Part shown: piece by piece, positions 21,950 through 33,237 of the stretch | How the letters are laid out: the number at the start of each line of letters is the position of its first letter | Position numbering within the stretch: the stretch's first letter is position 1 | From: Chelonoidis abingdonii | Taxonomy: Eukaryota > Chordata > Testudines > Testudinidae | Direction of reading: 5' to 3' | NCBI RefSeq assembly: GCF_003597395.2 | Contig: NC_133772.1 | Coordinates: 141,268,902-141,332,901, forward strand | Length of the DNA stretch: 64,000 nucleotides | The notes under the pieces: generated by a model | The model's database searches: none | What the model was told of the DNA's origin: nothing | The model's input: only the letters and a program-made list of their open reading frames with translations | Program-made: the position numbers and the translations under genes

Positions 21950-22029
21950 AGTTTTCTGGCCTGAGTTGCACAGGACTTCAGACAAGATGATCAGAGTGGT
22001 CCCATCCGGTCTTACATTCAATCTATGAG
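21950..22029 (+). mobile_element. CR1 LINE 3' tail fragment
   Basis: CAGACAAGATGATCAGAGTGG and GTCCCATCCGGTCTTACATT are decayed forms of the CR1 end GTCAGACTAGATGATCAyAATGGTCCCTTCTGGCCTT. It is followed by TCTATGAG, the CR1 tail repeat. Only about 80 bp remain. Confidence 0.7.
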
Positions 22030-22122
22030 TATAACCCTCCCCCAGGGAACACCTATCTGATCAGTGGGTTCCTTGCCTTTCTGGTGTTCCCTGTCCTTTG
22101 ACTTTTTCTCTTCAGAAATCTC

Positions 22123-22383
22123 AGGGTATTTCTACACAGCAGTTGAACACCCATGGCTCATCTGGGTTAGCAGACTCAGGATTGCAGCGCTCAGGCTGCA
22201 GGGCTGTACCACTGCTGTGTGGATGCTGCCTGTGAGAGGGGAGGGCCCCAGAGCCCAGGCTCCAGCCTAAGCCTGAATGTCTACACAGCAAGTGCTAGCA
22301 CTGCAGCCTAAGCCCAAACCATCTGACCTGGGGCAGCACTGCCAACGTGTGGGTCTTTTATTCCAGTGCAGCCGTACACTGAC
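22123..22383. mobile_element. MITE with (C)AGGGTATTTCTACAC end
   Basis: The left end CTCAGGGTATTTCTACACAG and the right end TCCAGTGCAGCCGTACACTG form an approximate inverted pair (reverse complement ...AGTGTACGGCTGCACTGGA). The body repeats GCTCAGGCTGCAGGG-like and CAGCCTAAGCC phrases. This matches a turtle non-autonomous DNA element type ending in TGTCTACAC. The target duplication could not be resolved. Confidence 0.55.
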
Positions 22384-22859
22384 TCAGACCAAGGGGAAGA
22401 ATCACTTACACTCAATATGTCTATGCTGATGAATTCTGTCTTACATAGCACAAGAGTTTGGGGAGGATTCTCAGAACAGAAGGCGAAGTGCAATAGAACA
22501 TTATAGATATTTAGTTGAATGCCCTATTACGTGTGAAGATAGTGTTGGTTAGGCATGCGCAGATATCAAAACCCTGCGAGGTAATTGAGGATTTGTATGT
22601 ATTTATTTAGTAAACAACTGCTCCATATTATTGATACCTTTGCAGGCATCTTGGCTGCTTGAAATAGATGTAGATTTAAAATTAGAACAGCTCTGTGTGA
22701 TCAGGATTAGGGAAACTGGTGTTGTTCTTGCAATCCGTGTTTCCTTCTAGAATTCTAATGTTTTACTGTATTATGTGGAAAACCTGACCCTGGTTTGGAT
22801 TCTAGTTTGATAATGTTCCATGCAATAGCAACTGTCTTGGATGCAAATTCTGCATCTTG

Positions 22860-22912
22860 GCAGAGGTTAGAGTATATGACCCTTGTGGTCCCTCCTAACC
22901 CTATGGTACAGT
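22860..22912 (+). mobile_element. Very short CR1 tail
   Basis: The segment GGCAGAGGTTAGAGTATATG followed by ACCCTTGTGGTCCCTCC resembles the last 50 bp of a CR1 copy (…GATGACCCTTGTGGTCCCTTCC). Nothing else of the LINE is present. Confidence 0.5.
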
Positions 22913-22979
22913 GAGTCTCTCTTGCCCCACCCAATTCAATTTTCAGTTAAATCTGTGCAAAGCCTTTAACTGAGGGCTC

Positions 22980-23580
22980 TGGCATGGGATTTTGAAAAGC
23001 ATGCCAGGGAGGTGTCAGTCCAGGTCCCACTGAAAACAGTTGGGTTTTGTGCTCTTAATTCATCCTGACACTTTGGAAAATCCCATCGGTAGGGATCACT
23101 CAGGGCAATATTTCCCAAAAAGCCTCAGTGACTTGGAAGTCTAATGCCCAGGTTTCTAAAGGGATTTAGCCATTGCTGTGCTCAGCACTGCAACCACAAA
23201 CTCATTTAGGAACCTAGTCTCATTTTCAAAAGGCACTTTGGCACTTGAGTCTAACGTACATCATCTGTTGATGGGATTTTGACTTCAAGGTGCCTTCATC
23301 CCTTTTGAAAAAAGAATGTAGGCTCCTCAGTCTGTTAGCAGGTGCAACGCTGAGCATAGCACAGCCTAAATCTCGTAGTAATCTGGATCTAAGACCCCTT
23401 TTCAAAGTGATTTAGTCACATAGGAGCGCAAGTCTCATTGAAAGTCAATGGGAGGTTGGAGCCTAGGTGCCCAAGTCACTTCTTGAAAATGTGACTTAGG
23501 TGCCTAAGTCACTCAGGCACTCCTGAAAATGTTCTACTAGGGCTTAAATTCAGCACAGGACTTAAGCATGCATTTAACTT
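22980..23580. repeat. Cluster of old palindromic repeats (ACTTAGG/CCTAAGT type)
   Basis: CATTTTCAAAAGGCACTTTG at about 23221 pairs with the inverted segment CAAGGTGCCTTC...CTTTTGAAAA at about 23288-23312. A second unit at about 23398-23530 pairs CCTTTTCAAAGTG with CACTTCTTGAAAATG around ATTGAAAGTCAATGGGA. The following TTAAGCATGCATTTAACTTCAAGC resembles the TGCTTAA motifs of the same kind of ancient amniote repeat. These look like old MITE-type elements; I do not know the family name. Confidence 0.55.
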
Positions 23581-25994
23581 CAAGCAGAAGCATGAGTGTG
23601 TGTTGAAGTAACCAGGCCTTATTATTTAAAAAGGTGTTGGAACAGCTATTAAAGGGAAGCATTGTTCATCTGTCTTAGTATATCCTAATTTAAAAAAATA
23701 AAGGTGCCTCAGAATTCAAGAATGACCATTTGAATGGAACAAACACCAGCCATTCCCTGCCCAATTATTGTCTTCCCCGGCACATAAGCACATGGCTACC
23801 TTCAGTGTTTTGCAGAACTGGGGCTACAGTCTGGAATCACTAATGCTGCAGTGACTTTAGTAGGGTTACACAGTTGGGACTAAGAGATTAACTTGGCCAC
23901 AGCACTTCACTCAACACTTAAAACTCAGAGGGCTAATTTGCAGCAGAAACATTTGAACCCACAAGGCAGTTGCTCCAAATCCAGGAGGCGCAGCTGTGAT
24001 CCTGTGGAGCAGGCACAAGGCCAGAAGTCAGGAGCTCTTACTGTGGGACAAGCAAGAGCAGTTTCTGCACCATTCACTGGAAACTAACAAGTGCCAATTT
24101 GCAGAGGTGCTGAGCGCCCCTAGCCCAGCAGAGCTCTGAGTTCCAAACAGCTGGGGAAAGCAGCCTCAGGAATGTTCATCCACCTTTGGAGCCCTCTGAT
24201 TGCGGCGCTAGGTTTGATCCTTCTAATACAGGGGAGGAGAAAGCTGGTGTTTTGTTCCATTCAAATGTTCATTCCCTTTGAGGCTTCCCTTCGTTTACAG
24301 CAGAATGATGTGAAATTTACAGCCGACCCTCACCCCTTTCAATCTGCTCAGCCACACATTAAGTATTTATCACTCGGAGTGAAGAATAGTGTCTGGAGGC
24401 TGTTATGAATTGGTAATTTCCTTTTATTCCCCCACGCCCCTGTACTTTTTCTCATCCTCACTGCTGGGTTTAGAGCTGGAGTCTGGGCTGGAGCTACCTG
24501 GACATGGGGTGAGGGCACAGCCCCTTTTGAAGAGCTCACTTCCACCGTGTGTTTTCACAAGCTACAATGATTCCAAGCTTTGAACATGTATTTGTGGTTT
24601 TCCTTTCACACAGAGCGATTCCCCTTTTCAGAACCTCTCCAAGAGATTCTCTGTGCATTTTGTAGTGTGGCTAGAAAAAGGAATTATACTTTAACACAGG
24701 GATGTACAGGATAATGCATGAACCCCTCTTTCCCCCCAGTTAGAGTACTGGCCTGAAATACCCTTTCTTAATAATAGGCAGCTGCATCTTAACTGCCAAC
24801 TGCATGGAAAACAAAAGTCATCTTCACTGACCTGGTGATAAAACTGAAGATATTTTCCTCCAGAAGATCACCTTACCAAGAAGACATTGTTTCGTGGTTA
24901 TCTGGATCACGTTTACCAGCACTGAGGTTTCTGTATTCATTAAGCTATTGCCTATTGCTGTAACATTAGCAATGCTACATAAATAATAGAGCCTTTCAAT
25001 AATAAATATTTGAGCTTCTTTTAATAACGAAGTTTATATGGTGGATACTCTCAAACAGCATTTTCCATAATTATCACACAGCATTGAGATGTCCACAGCT
25101 TTCCCCTAGATTTAGAATAGGAAATACTCTAGTAACTATATTCCAATATCTGGCAAATATTGACTTTAACAGCCTCTACAATAGGATAGGTTGAGAAACA
25201 GAGGATAAGGAATAAAAAATAGATTAAAGCATTCTTGCTAACATAGCTAAAATAAATTGCAAACAAAATGTTTCCACATCTGGTTACAAATCACTCGAGG
25301 AATGAGTTTCATAGATCACTGCAGGAGAGTAGGGCTGGGGAACTGTCTAGCTACATCTGCTCATGCTAATGATACTGATGCCTTCAAAGTTTTTGTCTTC
25401 TGTTTGTATGCAAGCCAAAGCGAGGGGACATGGAGGAAACGGGCCATTCTAGCCTTTAAAATCTGTGAGTGAAATCATGAATTTTCACACATAATGTTCA
25501 GGGGTTTGAATGTGTGAGTGCCCACAATGCTATCTCACTCATGTTTACACTGGGAAAATGTCCCAAATGTGCTACTTTCTGGTGTTTGCTTTATGATCAA
25601 CTTAAAAATAAAATGGAAACCTCAGCCTAGGATTCCTTGTGAACTTGGTAGGTTCCTAGGATCCCACCCAGCAAGGGCCTTCTGGCCCTGATCCTACTTC
25701 CATCTCAGAGCCCTACAAACCCTTTTATATCCTGGGTTAGACCTAATGAGTCCCATTTAGTCCAGCTTCCCACAAAAACCATCATGAGTCAGCAGACTAG
25801 CCCTGCTTTCCATTGAGCCCTGCTACATATGGACGAGCAGCCAAGGTGAAGCATTACCAGAGCATAACCCAGGGTTCTGACCATAAAGAAAGGGTCAGTT
25901 TTGGAGATTTTAAAGAAGAGAAAGGGTTAGTTACAGCTGCCCTCAGAGTATGGGCCTGGTAGACAGGATCTGTTGTCAATAGAGAGCAGGGGAG
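23581..25994. other. Non-coding DNA, nothing recognised
   Basis: No gene, RNA or assignable repeat was recognised. The open frames are under 80 codons and unremarkable. Confidence 0.5.
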
Positions 25995-27230
25995 AAGAGC
26001 ATAAGAACGGCCAGACTGGATCAGACCAAATGTCCATCTAGCTCAGTATCCTGTCTTACAACAGTGACCAGTGCCAGGTGCCCCAGGGGGAATGAACAGA
26101 ACAGGGAATCATCAAGTGATCTACCCCCTGTCGCCCATTCCCAGCTTTGGCAAAGAGAGGCTAGGGACACCATCCTTGCTAACAGTCATTGAAGGACCTA
26201 TCTTCCATGAAGTTCTTTTTTGAACCCTGTTATAATCTTGGTGTCAAGGGTTTTTCCCCACTTTGAACTTTAGTGTCCAAAAAGTGGGGAACTGCATGAT
26301 CACTTTTAAGCTTAATTACTAGCTTAAATCTGGTACGCTGCCATGAGCCAAAAATATAGTGTTTGGCACGCTTCTGTTCCCCCAAAACTTTCCCTAGGGA
26401 ACCCAAAGACCAAACCCCTGAGGGTCTTAAAACAAGGAAATAAAATAGACCATCCCCTCTCTTCCCCCCCCCTCCCACCCCCCCCCCCCCCACCCCCCCC
26501 CCCCCCAACTTTCCCCTCCGGTTGTCTTGGAAGCTACACAGATACAAACCTTGGATCTAAAACAAAGAGAATTAACACATTCCCTCCTTTTCCCCCCACC
26601 AATCCCTGGTGAGTTTAGACTCAATCCCTTGGATTCCAAACAGAGAAAATCAATCAGGTTATTTAAAAGAAAGCTTTTAATTAATGAAAGAAAAGGTAAA
26701 AATTATCTCTGTAAAATCAGGATGGAAAATGCTTACATAGGTACTTAGATTCATATAGCCTTAGCGGGACTCCCCCCCTGCCCCCAGCCTGAGTCAAAGT
26801 TTACAGCAAACAGAGGTAAAACTTCCAGCAAAAGACACATTTACAAATTAAGAAAACAATCATAGACTAATCCGCCTTGCCTGGCTATACTTACCATGTT
26901 TGAAACATGAAAGACTGATTCAGAAAGATTGGGAACACTCTGGGTGTAGTCTGGTCCCTCTTAGCCCAAGAGCGAACAACGAAACAAACAACAACACAAA
27001 CAAAGACTTCACTCCAAGATTTGAAAATGTCTTGTCCCCATTGGTCCTCTGGTCAGGTGTCAGCAGGTTCACTGACCTTCTTAACCCTTTACAGGTAAGA
27101 AGAACATTAACCTAACTATCTGTTTATGACACTTGCCTTCACAACATCCCTGGCAATGAGTTCCACGGGTTGACTGTGTGTTGTTGAAGAAATACTTCCT
27201 TTTGTTTGTTTTAAACATGCTAAGGAGCAG
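25995..27230 (-). mobile_element. CR1 LINE 3' UTR, split by a solo LTR
   Basis: The left part (25995-26241) is the minus-strand CR1 tail (GAGCATAAGAACGGCCAGAC, CAGTGACCAGTGCCAGGTGC, GAACCCTGTTATAATCTTGG). The right part (27132-27230) resumes exactly where it stopped with CTTCACAACATCC, GGCAATGAGTTCCA and GAAATACTTCCTTTTG. The interrupting block is a family A LTR. The same tail in plus orientation is seen at 7791-8005 and 12436-12806. Confidence 0.92.
26242..27131 (-). mobile_element. Solo LTR, family A, inside CR1
   Basis: On the minus strand the element begins TGTCATAAACAGATAG at 27131 and ends CCCTTGACA at 26242. The duplicated target is CTTGG (26237-26241) versus CTTGC (27132-27136), identical at four of five positions. 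It carries a long interrupted poly-C tract on the plus strand (26463-26507), which makes its exact length unreliable. There is no internal region, so it is a solo LTR. Confidence 0.92.
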
Positions 27231-27305
27231 AATTAGGAGGAAAAATGAGTTTATTATGGCAAGATATTGAGTTTGTTGATGGCGGCTAGAATGACCAAGA
27301 GATAT

Positions 27306-27598
27306 GGGCTGTCTACACGACGGGGGAAAATCGATCTTAGATACGCAACTTCAGCTACGTGAATAACGTAGCTGAAGTCGAAGTATCTAAGATCGAATTA
27401 TTCACCATCCTCTCGGCGTGGGATCGATGTCCGCGGCTTTCCCTGTCGATTCTGCAACTCTGTTTGGGTTGATGGAGTTCCAGAATCGATATAAGCGCGT
27501 TTGGGGATCGATATATCGCGTCTAGATGAGACGCGATATATCGATCCCCGAACAATCGATTGCTACCCGCTGATACGGTGGGTAGTGAAGACGTAGCC
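27306..27598. mobile_element. MITE built of serial hairpins, TA flanked
   Basis: Four palindromes lie end to end: 27333-27396 (arms about 29 bp with few mismatches around a short loop); about 27447-27490 (TCGATTCTG...CAGAATCGA type); 27503-27549 (perfect 21-bp arms and a 5-base loop); and about 27570-27588 (CTACCC...GGGTAG). The ends TGGGCTGTCTACAC and GTGAAGACGTAGCC form an approximate inverted pair and are flanked by TA. The element is CpG-rich and full of ATCGAT motifs. No coding capacity is present. I recognise this repeat type from turtle genomes but not a family name. Confidence 0.75.
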
Positions 27599-27599
27599 T

Positions 27600-28639
27600 A
27601 TCAGAGAAACAGCCAGAGAGGCCAGATAGTGGAGAATCACTGGAATTATTGTCACAACAAAACTAATCTAAAATTGTCCCTATCCACGCCTCCTTCCCCC
27701 GCCCCGCTACCATCTTTACCAGTATTTCTCACACTGTAATAGATCTAAACCTTTGACTGGCAGGACACAGCAGGGTCTAATTTCCAGAAAATCAATACAA
27801 ATTTTTGATAAATCAAGATAGTTCTAGTCAAATGAGCCAGAAACTTAGAACTGGTCAAATGAATTTCTCTCCCCTCAGATGTATTTCTGGAGCAGGCTGA
27901 AAGCCATGCTGAGGGTTGCTGCAGATAGATTAGCAGTACAGATTCAGTCAGATAGTGGAGAAGCATGCTGTCCAATCATTTCCATTTCATGTATTACAAA
28001 CTGATTGACAAAGTAGGAGGTTTACTATCAGCTTTCTGACTCATGAGAAGTGGATAAGGAAGAGTTTTAAACAGATAAGAGGTACGACTGCAGTAACAGA
28101 GTTGGCAAATGAATAAATCAACACTAATAAATATCAAAATATACATTGAGATGATGCTGTAAGAGAAAAATATAGGGAGCTGTTGAGGGCAGAACTGGGC
28201 CTGCTGTATGATGAACAGTAAGCTGCATTTGTAGCTATTGTTATAAATGTAGACTCAGAAATCCATAGTGGAAATAAGTCCCTTCATCTTATTATATTTT
28301 ATTTGTAATGCAGAGGCACCAAACAAGACTGAAGCCCAACGGTGTTGTTAATTTTACAGACATATAAGAGACAGTGCTTTGACCCCAAAGTGTTTGAATA
28401 GAACTGGTGGAAAAAATTTAGTTGAACCAGTTTTTTGATGAAGAACTGAATTTTTGAATAAACTTTTGCAAAGGTGTTGCTTTCTGAAGAAAATTGAAGT
28501 TTTAGTTGAAAAAAGTCAAATGCCTGAAAATAGAAAACAAAAATTATTTTGAAATGGTGCCTTGGTGCCTCCTGGGAGTTCTGGTTCTGATGTCTCCAGC
28601 TGGCATTGCTGAGAACAAGCAGCCAAAGATGCAGCCCAC
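27600..28639. other. AT-rich non-coding DNA, nothing recognised
   Basis: No gene is visible. The Phe-rich minus-strand frames near 28299-28777 come from A-rich sequence and have no domain. Confidence 0.5.
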
Positions 28640-29387
28640 CAATGAAAAATGAAAAAACAACAAAAACAGAGTAAAGAGAGGGAAAAAGAGAGAAAGCATG
28701 AAATGGACTTGGCACGGGCCAGGCAGGATGCTCCAGCCAGTCCTAACAACCCTGCGCCAATGATTGTTCCACATCACAAGAAATTTCCCACCTACAAGGC
28801 AGGTGATGACACTGAGGCCTTCTTAGAAAATTTTGAAAAGGGCCTGCCTTGGGTACAGCATCTCTGAAGACCACGTACGTGGTAGAACTGAGGCACAGCT
28901 CAGTGGACCCTTAGCAGAGGTGGCGGCTGAAATGCCTAAGAGAACGTGAATGACTATAAACTTTTTCAAACCAAGGCCAATACAGAATGGGATAACACCT
29001 GAACATGCCTGTCTGGTTCAGAATCCAAAATGGAAACCAGATGTGTCATTCCCCGCGACACGCCTACCATATTGCAAAGAATTATGAAGCCAATATCAGG
29101 AACAAAGGTTAACAATATGGACGAGCTGCACCTCTGATACAAATGGAGCAGTTTTTAGATGGTTCTGAGAAATAGAGAGGTACATCCTAGATGGAAAACC
29201 CAAAACGGTAATCGAGGTGGGGGAATTGGAGCCAAATGGATGGAAGTGACAAAAGAAAAAATGCTATTGTCGAGGGAACGAAATCCAGGGGGCACACCGA
29301 CAAAACTCTACAACTGAGGGCAACCCAAAGACCCCACCTACAACCCAAGAAAAGCCCCAGACTACCTATTATCCCACGGCTGCACCA
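28640..29387 (+). pseudogene. Gypsy gag remnant with SCAN-like segment
   Basis: The first frame (28649-28867) has a charged KxREKERKHE run and then KKFPTYKAGDDTEAFLENFE. After a break, other frames give QLSGPLAEVAAEMPK, ITPEHA, WKPDVSFP and ALIQMEQFLDG-like text. This order matches the gag of turtle Gypsy (Gmr1-like) elements, the group from which the vertebrate SCAN domain is thought to derive. In the living element this protein would form the retrotransposon particle. Multiple frameshifts and stops show it is dead. A polar, Pro/Thr/Gln-rich tail runs up to the LTR boundary at 29388. The adjoining LTR faces the opposite way, so gag and LTR are not in a normal arrangement. Confidence 0.72.
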
Positions 29388-30245
29388 TGTCATGGTATAA
29401 TTCCCAAATCTGAACCTAGCGTCCAAATATGGGTACCAGCATGAATCTCTAAGCTTAATTACCAGCTTAGATCCTCTAGTGCTGCCACCAATCAGGACTT
29501 AGGGTAGAGCCCCTGATAAGCTGGTCTCCCCAAAAACCTTCCTGGGGACCCCAAGACTCATTTCTTGAGTCTCACAACAAAGGGGAATAACCATCCCTTC
29601 CCCTTCCCCTTTCCTCCCAGATTCTTCCCGCCTGGGTTTATGGAGAGGTAGACAGATTCAACTCTGTGGATCAAACAAAGAGATTCCCTCACCCAGAGGC
29701 ATACAGATCAAGCTCCATGAATCTAAACACAGGGGAAATTTATCTCTCCCTTATCCCCACCAATTCCCTGGTAGTACAGACTCAATTCCTTAGCATTAAC
29801 AGGAGTAAAAAATCTAAGGTTTTTAAAAATAAATTTAATAAAAGACAAAAAGAGAAAATAATTTCTGTAGAGAAATGGGTCTTTAACTTAGAAAATGAAG
29901 AAAGCCTTCTTTAACAGAATACAATTTAAGATACTTTTAGCAAATACACATTGAAACTCACCAGCCAGATACACAGTTGCCATACAGAAAAACAATTGAA
30001 AAGACTAATAACCGCCTTTTTACTTACTCACTATTTTGAATAGATAAGAGACTGTAGCAGGGAGATTGGCAGAAACCTGGTTGCACCTTTAGTGCTGTCA
30101 GGACCCACAGAGACAAATCCAACCCAAAAACCACAAACAAGGCTTCCCCCTTGAGATTTGAAAGTAGTGGGGAGTCCCCTGGTCAGGTGTTGTGTTAACC
30201 TTCCAGGTGAAAGAGACATTAACCCTTAGCTATCTGTTTATGACA
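29388..30245 (-). mobile_element. LTR, family A, beside inverted gag remnant
   Basis: On the minus strand the element starts TGTCATAAACAGATAGCTAA at 30245 and ends ATACCATGACA at 29388. It carries the same blocks as the copy at 15394-16359. The flanking pentamers CACCA and GGACT do not match, so it is either a rearranged copy or one whose flank has changed. On the minus strand the bases just beyond its end read TGGTGCAGCCG, which has the TGG start expected of a tRNA primer-binding site. Confidence 0.85.
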
Positions 30246-32004
30246 GGACTATATCTCCCATATGCATCAGAGTCAGTGATTCCCAAGCACCATCAGCCTT
30301 CTCCAAGGTAGGAGACCATGTGCAGGGAAATATAGTCTGACCAGAACACAGCCAGGAGAGAGGGAGGCACCAGAACTACAAGGGGAACAAGGCAGAATGT
30401 TGAATCTTTTTTCAGTATCATATTTCCTGGGGGAAAATAATATCAATTTTTTGTGGAAGATTTAGACAAACTGAATCTTTTCATTTTTGTTGAAATCTTC
30501 CATGAGGGGAAACACTCTTCAGCCAGCTCTATGTTTAAAATCTGTGAAGAGAAAACAGGGTAAAGCTGGAGAAAGGGAGGATTATTATCCTTTTACAAAT
30601 AAAGAACTGAGGCACAAAGCCATTAGGAGATTTGCCAGAGTTTAAACTGAAAGCCTGTAACAGAGCAGGGAATTGAACTTGGATGTCTAGACCTCAGTCC
30701 AATGGCTTAGGGCCTGATCCAGTCACTTCTTACACATCTGGCTCCCTTTCTAGACTACATAAAAATAAAAAAACAAATGCCAAAGGACCGAGAAAATACA
30801 GAAATTTGTTAGCCTGTAAAACAGTGAAAGTCTAATAACATGTGTTAAACTCTGTTCCTGTGACAGAGCTTATTGGAAAAGCTGTCAGAGGTGCAATGGA
30901 ATTTTAAATTTAACAAAGATTTTTCCTTGTGCCTGCTCAAGGTCTCTGCAAAACATACAATAAAGGTAAAAACAACAACTTCATTATCTTTACATAATAA
31001 AGTACAGAAGAGTTACTAGTGTACTCTAAATGTGTCATAAATAATTCAGATGAAGCTGCATTGTCAAAAAAGGGAACAAAGTGAGGTTTAAGATGTAGCA
31101 TCCTTGATTTATTTTAAGTTACTTGTTTCCTCCCCATACTTGGTAATTTACAAAATTCAGTCATTTGCAATGGTCCTTTTCTGTGCCACATGAATAATAA
31201 AGTCCCAGTCCAATGAAACACAAACACATTTAGCGCTCTGTGGGAGCAGTCCCTTGTATTGACCTCAATGGGACTTATGCACATGCTTAAGTGCTGTGCT
31301 GAACTGAGAAGGAGGGGAGTGAAAGCATCCCTCGAAGAGAAACAGAGTAGTCCTATGCCAAGCAATGTGGAGACATAATAATTGCCAGAGATGGAAAAGA
31401 TGTAGCAGACAGACAGAGCACAAAGTAGGCATCATACAAGACAGCTCTGCTTATTTAGCTAAAGAATTCACTGTAGCTACTACGAGCGAACAAGAACACC
31501 CTAACTATCAGCCTACACAACCTAGAATAGGTATCCACCCAAGGGAGCTCTCTCAATAGTGTTGGTCTACTCTGAGAGCAGCCCAGGCCCCAAATCTCTG
31601 TTCCAACAGCCCTGGCAAACTGGGGGAGGGTTTCAGATTCCTGTAAAAAGCCACCAATAATTAAGAACCTGACTAGTGTTATAGCTCAGGAATGGCTGGA
31701 CAAACACAGGAGGTGCTTCCTTCCAGGGTCTGCTTCACTGTCTGCTGCCCCTAGTCCAGGCTGGTAAGGACAGGGAGGAAGCCTGTCTGTTAGTCAGTGA
31801 TCAGAGTACAAGAGCAAGGCAACGAAATTAGCTGTTCAGTGTCTGAATACTCTCCTGTGTTAATTCAGTCTGTGAATGTGTTTACACTAGTGAGTCCTGG
31901 CCTGGACACTGCTCCCCACACAATCTCACATATGCTCTCACGATGGAAATCTCCTTGACGGGGTGTTAATATTTTGCTTACAGTAGCACTGGAGGCTCCT
32001 GTGC
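30246..32004. other. Non-coding DNA with an old MIR/L2-like tail
   Basis: The segment 30575-30720 has CTTTTACAAATAAAGAACTG, GAGGCACAAAG and a GGGAATTGAACTTGGATGTC phrase, the pattern of MIR/L2-type 3' tails. A TTGACCTCAATGGGACTTAT phrase near 31258 belongs to another old amniote repeat. No gene is seen. Confidence 0.5.
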
Positions 32005-32185
32005 CAGGCGCAGCACAGACAGTCTCGAAGAGCTTACGATCTAAACACACAAGAGTCAGAGGGGAAATAAAGACACAGAGATGACACAACTTTACCAGGA
32101 TCACACACAGGCAAACCGCAGAGCTGCGAATAGAACCCAGGGGTCCTGACTCCCAATACAAAGCCCTATTCACTTGATCACTGTG
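32005..32185 (-). mobile_element. Old MIR/CORE-like retroposon tail
   Basis: The plus-strand phrases AGAGCTTACGATCTAAAC, GAACCCAGGGGTCCTGACTC and CAAAGCCCTATTCACTTGAT are the decayed form of a widespread amniote retroposon tail. The same family appears in opposite orientation at 43490-43630. It has no coding content. Confidence 0.6.
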
Positions 32186-32228
32186 CCTTAGTTGAATATA
32201 GTAACAAATATTCCATTTTCCCTTCCAT

Positions 32229-32531
32229 CTCAGGCTACCTCTACACTTACAAGCTCACAGTGGCACTGCTGTCTTGAAACAGCTGTGCCACTGGAAAAGC
32301 ACTTGTATAGCTGCGTTATGCTGATGGGAGAGAGCTCGCCCATCAACAGAATAAAACTAGCTCACCATATGGTGATAGCTATGCTGGTGGGAGAGTGTCT
32401 CTCGTTGACATAGCGCTGTGCACATGGGCGCTTATGCCAGCAAAATGATGTCACTCGGGGGGGGCGTGTTTTCACACCCCTGAGTGTGAAAAGTTTTGCT
32501 GACAAAAGTGCTAGTGTAGATATGGCCTCAG
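32229..32531. mobile_element. MITE, ends CTxAGGCxxxxTCTACACT
   Basis: The left end CTCAGGCTACCTCTACACT and the right end (reverse complement CTGAGGCCATATCTACACT) match at most positions over 19 bp. The 303-bp body contains inverted GCTGATGGGAGAG and CTGGTGGGAGAG phrases. The target duplication is not clear. This is a non-autonomous DNA element without coding capacity. Confidence 0.72.
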
Positions 32532-33237
32532 ACTATTCTATCCCTTTATTGCTATCATGGTCTCTCTTTTCCCTTGGGTTAGCTCCCTCTTCTGGCCATT
32601 TGCTCCTTTCTCAGTCTCAATTTTGTTTCCATCTCTCTTGTTGCTTGTTGTGGTCTCATTACTTTTTGTCTACCTCAGTAACATCCACCCGCCAGCTTAC
32701 TCCCAACAGTGATGGTCTGAAAACAGAATTTCCATTCCATGGGAAATTCCAACATTAGTTTTTATTCCTCATTGAAATGAACACTGTTTTCCACAACAGA
32801 AAGCGCGCACACAAAAATCAGTTTGGTGACATTCAATAATTTTGTCATAAAACAGTCAAATCATTTTGCTTCAATAAGGTACAAAACTTTGTTTTGATGG
32901 TGTCAAAACATTATTAAATTTTCATTAATTTTATAAAAGTAAAACATTATCTTTTATACACTAGTCAACATGAAATGAATTGAACTTTGAGTTCAAAACA
33001 ATACTGTTGCCCCTTTTCAACCTGAGTGGCTAGTCAAAGTTCAGGATCCTGGGGACATTCCAGATGGAATCAGAAATTGATGGAGTCTGCTATTTTCTAT
33101 GGTGCAGTCTTCCTTATTTATAAGGAATGTACAAAGTCCCATGTCTCTAAATGCAAGGGAACCAAGGGTAAAAAAGATGCAGTTTCTTTGCTTACAACCC
33201 CCAAGCCTCTTTACCCAGCACTAGAACCAAAAGTGTT
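32532..33237. other. AT-rich non-coding DNA, nothing recognised
   Basis: No gene or assignable repeat was recognised. Confidence 0.5.

Noticed and set aside
26463..26507. Poly-C tract as a functional element (for example a quadruplex-forming signal)
   Set aside because: It lies inside a decayed LTR, is absent as such from the other copies, and homopolymer length is unreliable in assemblies.
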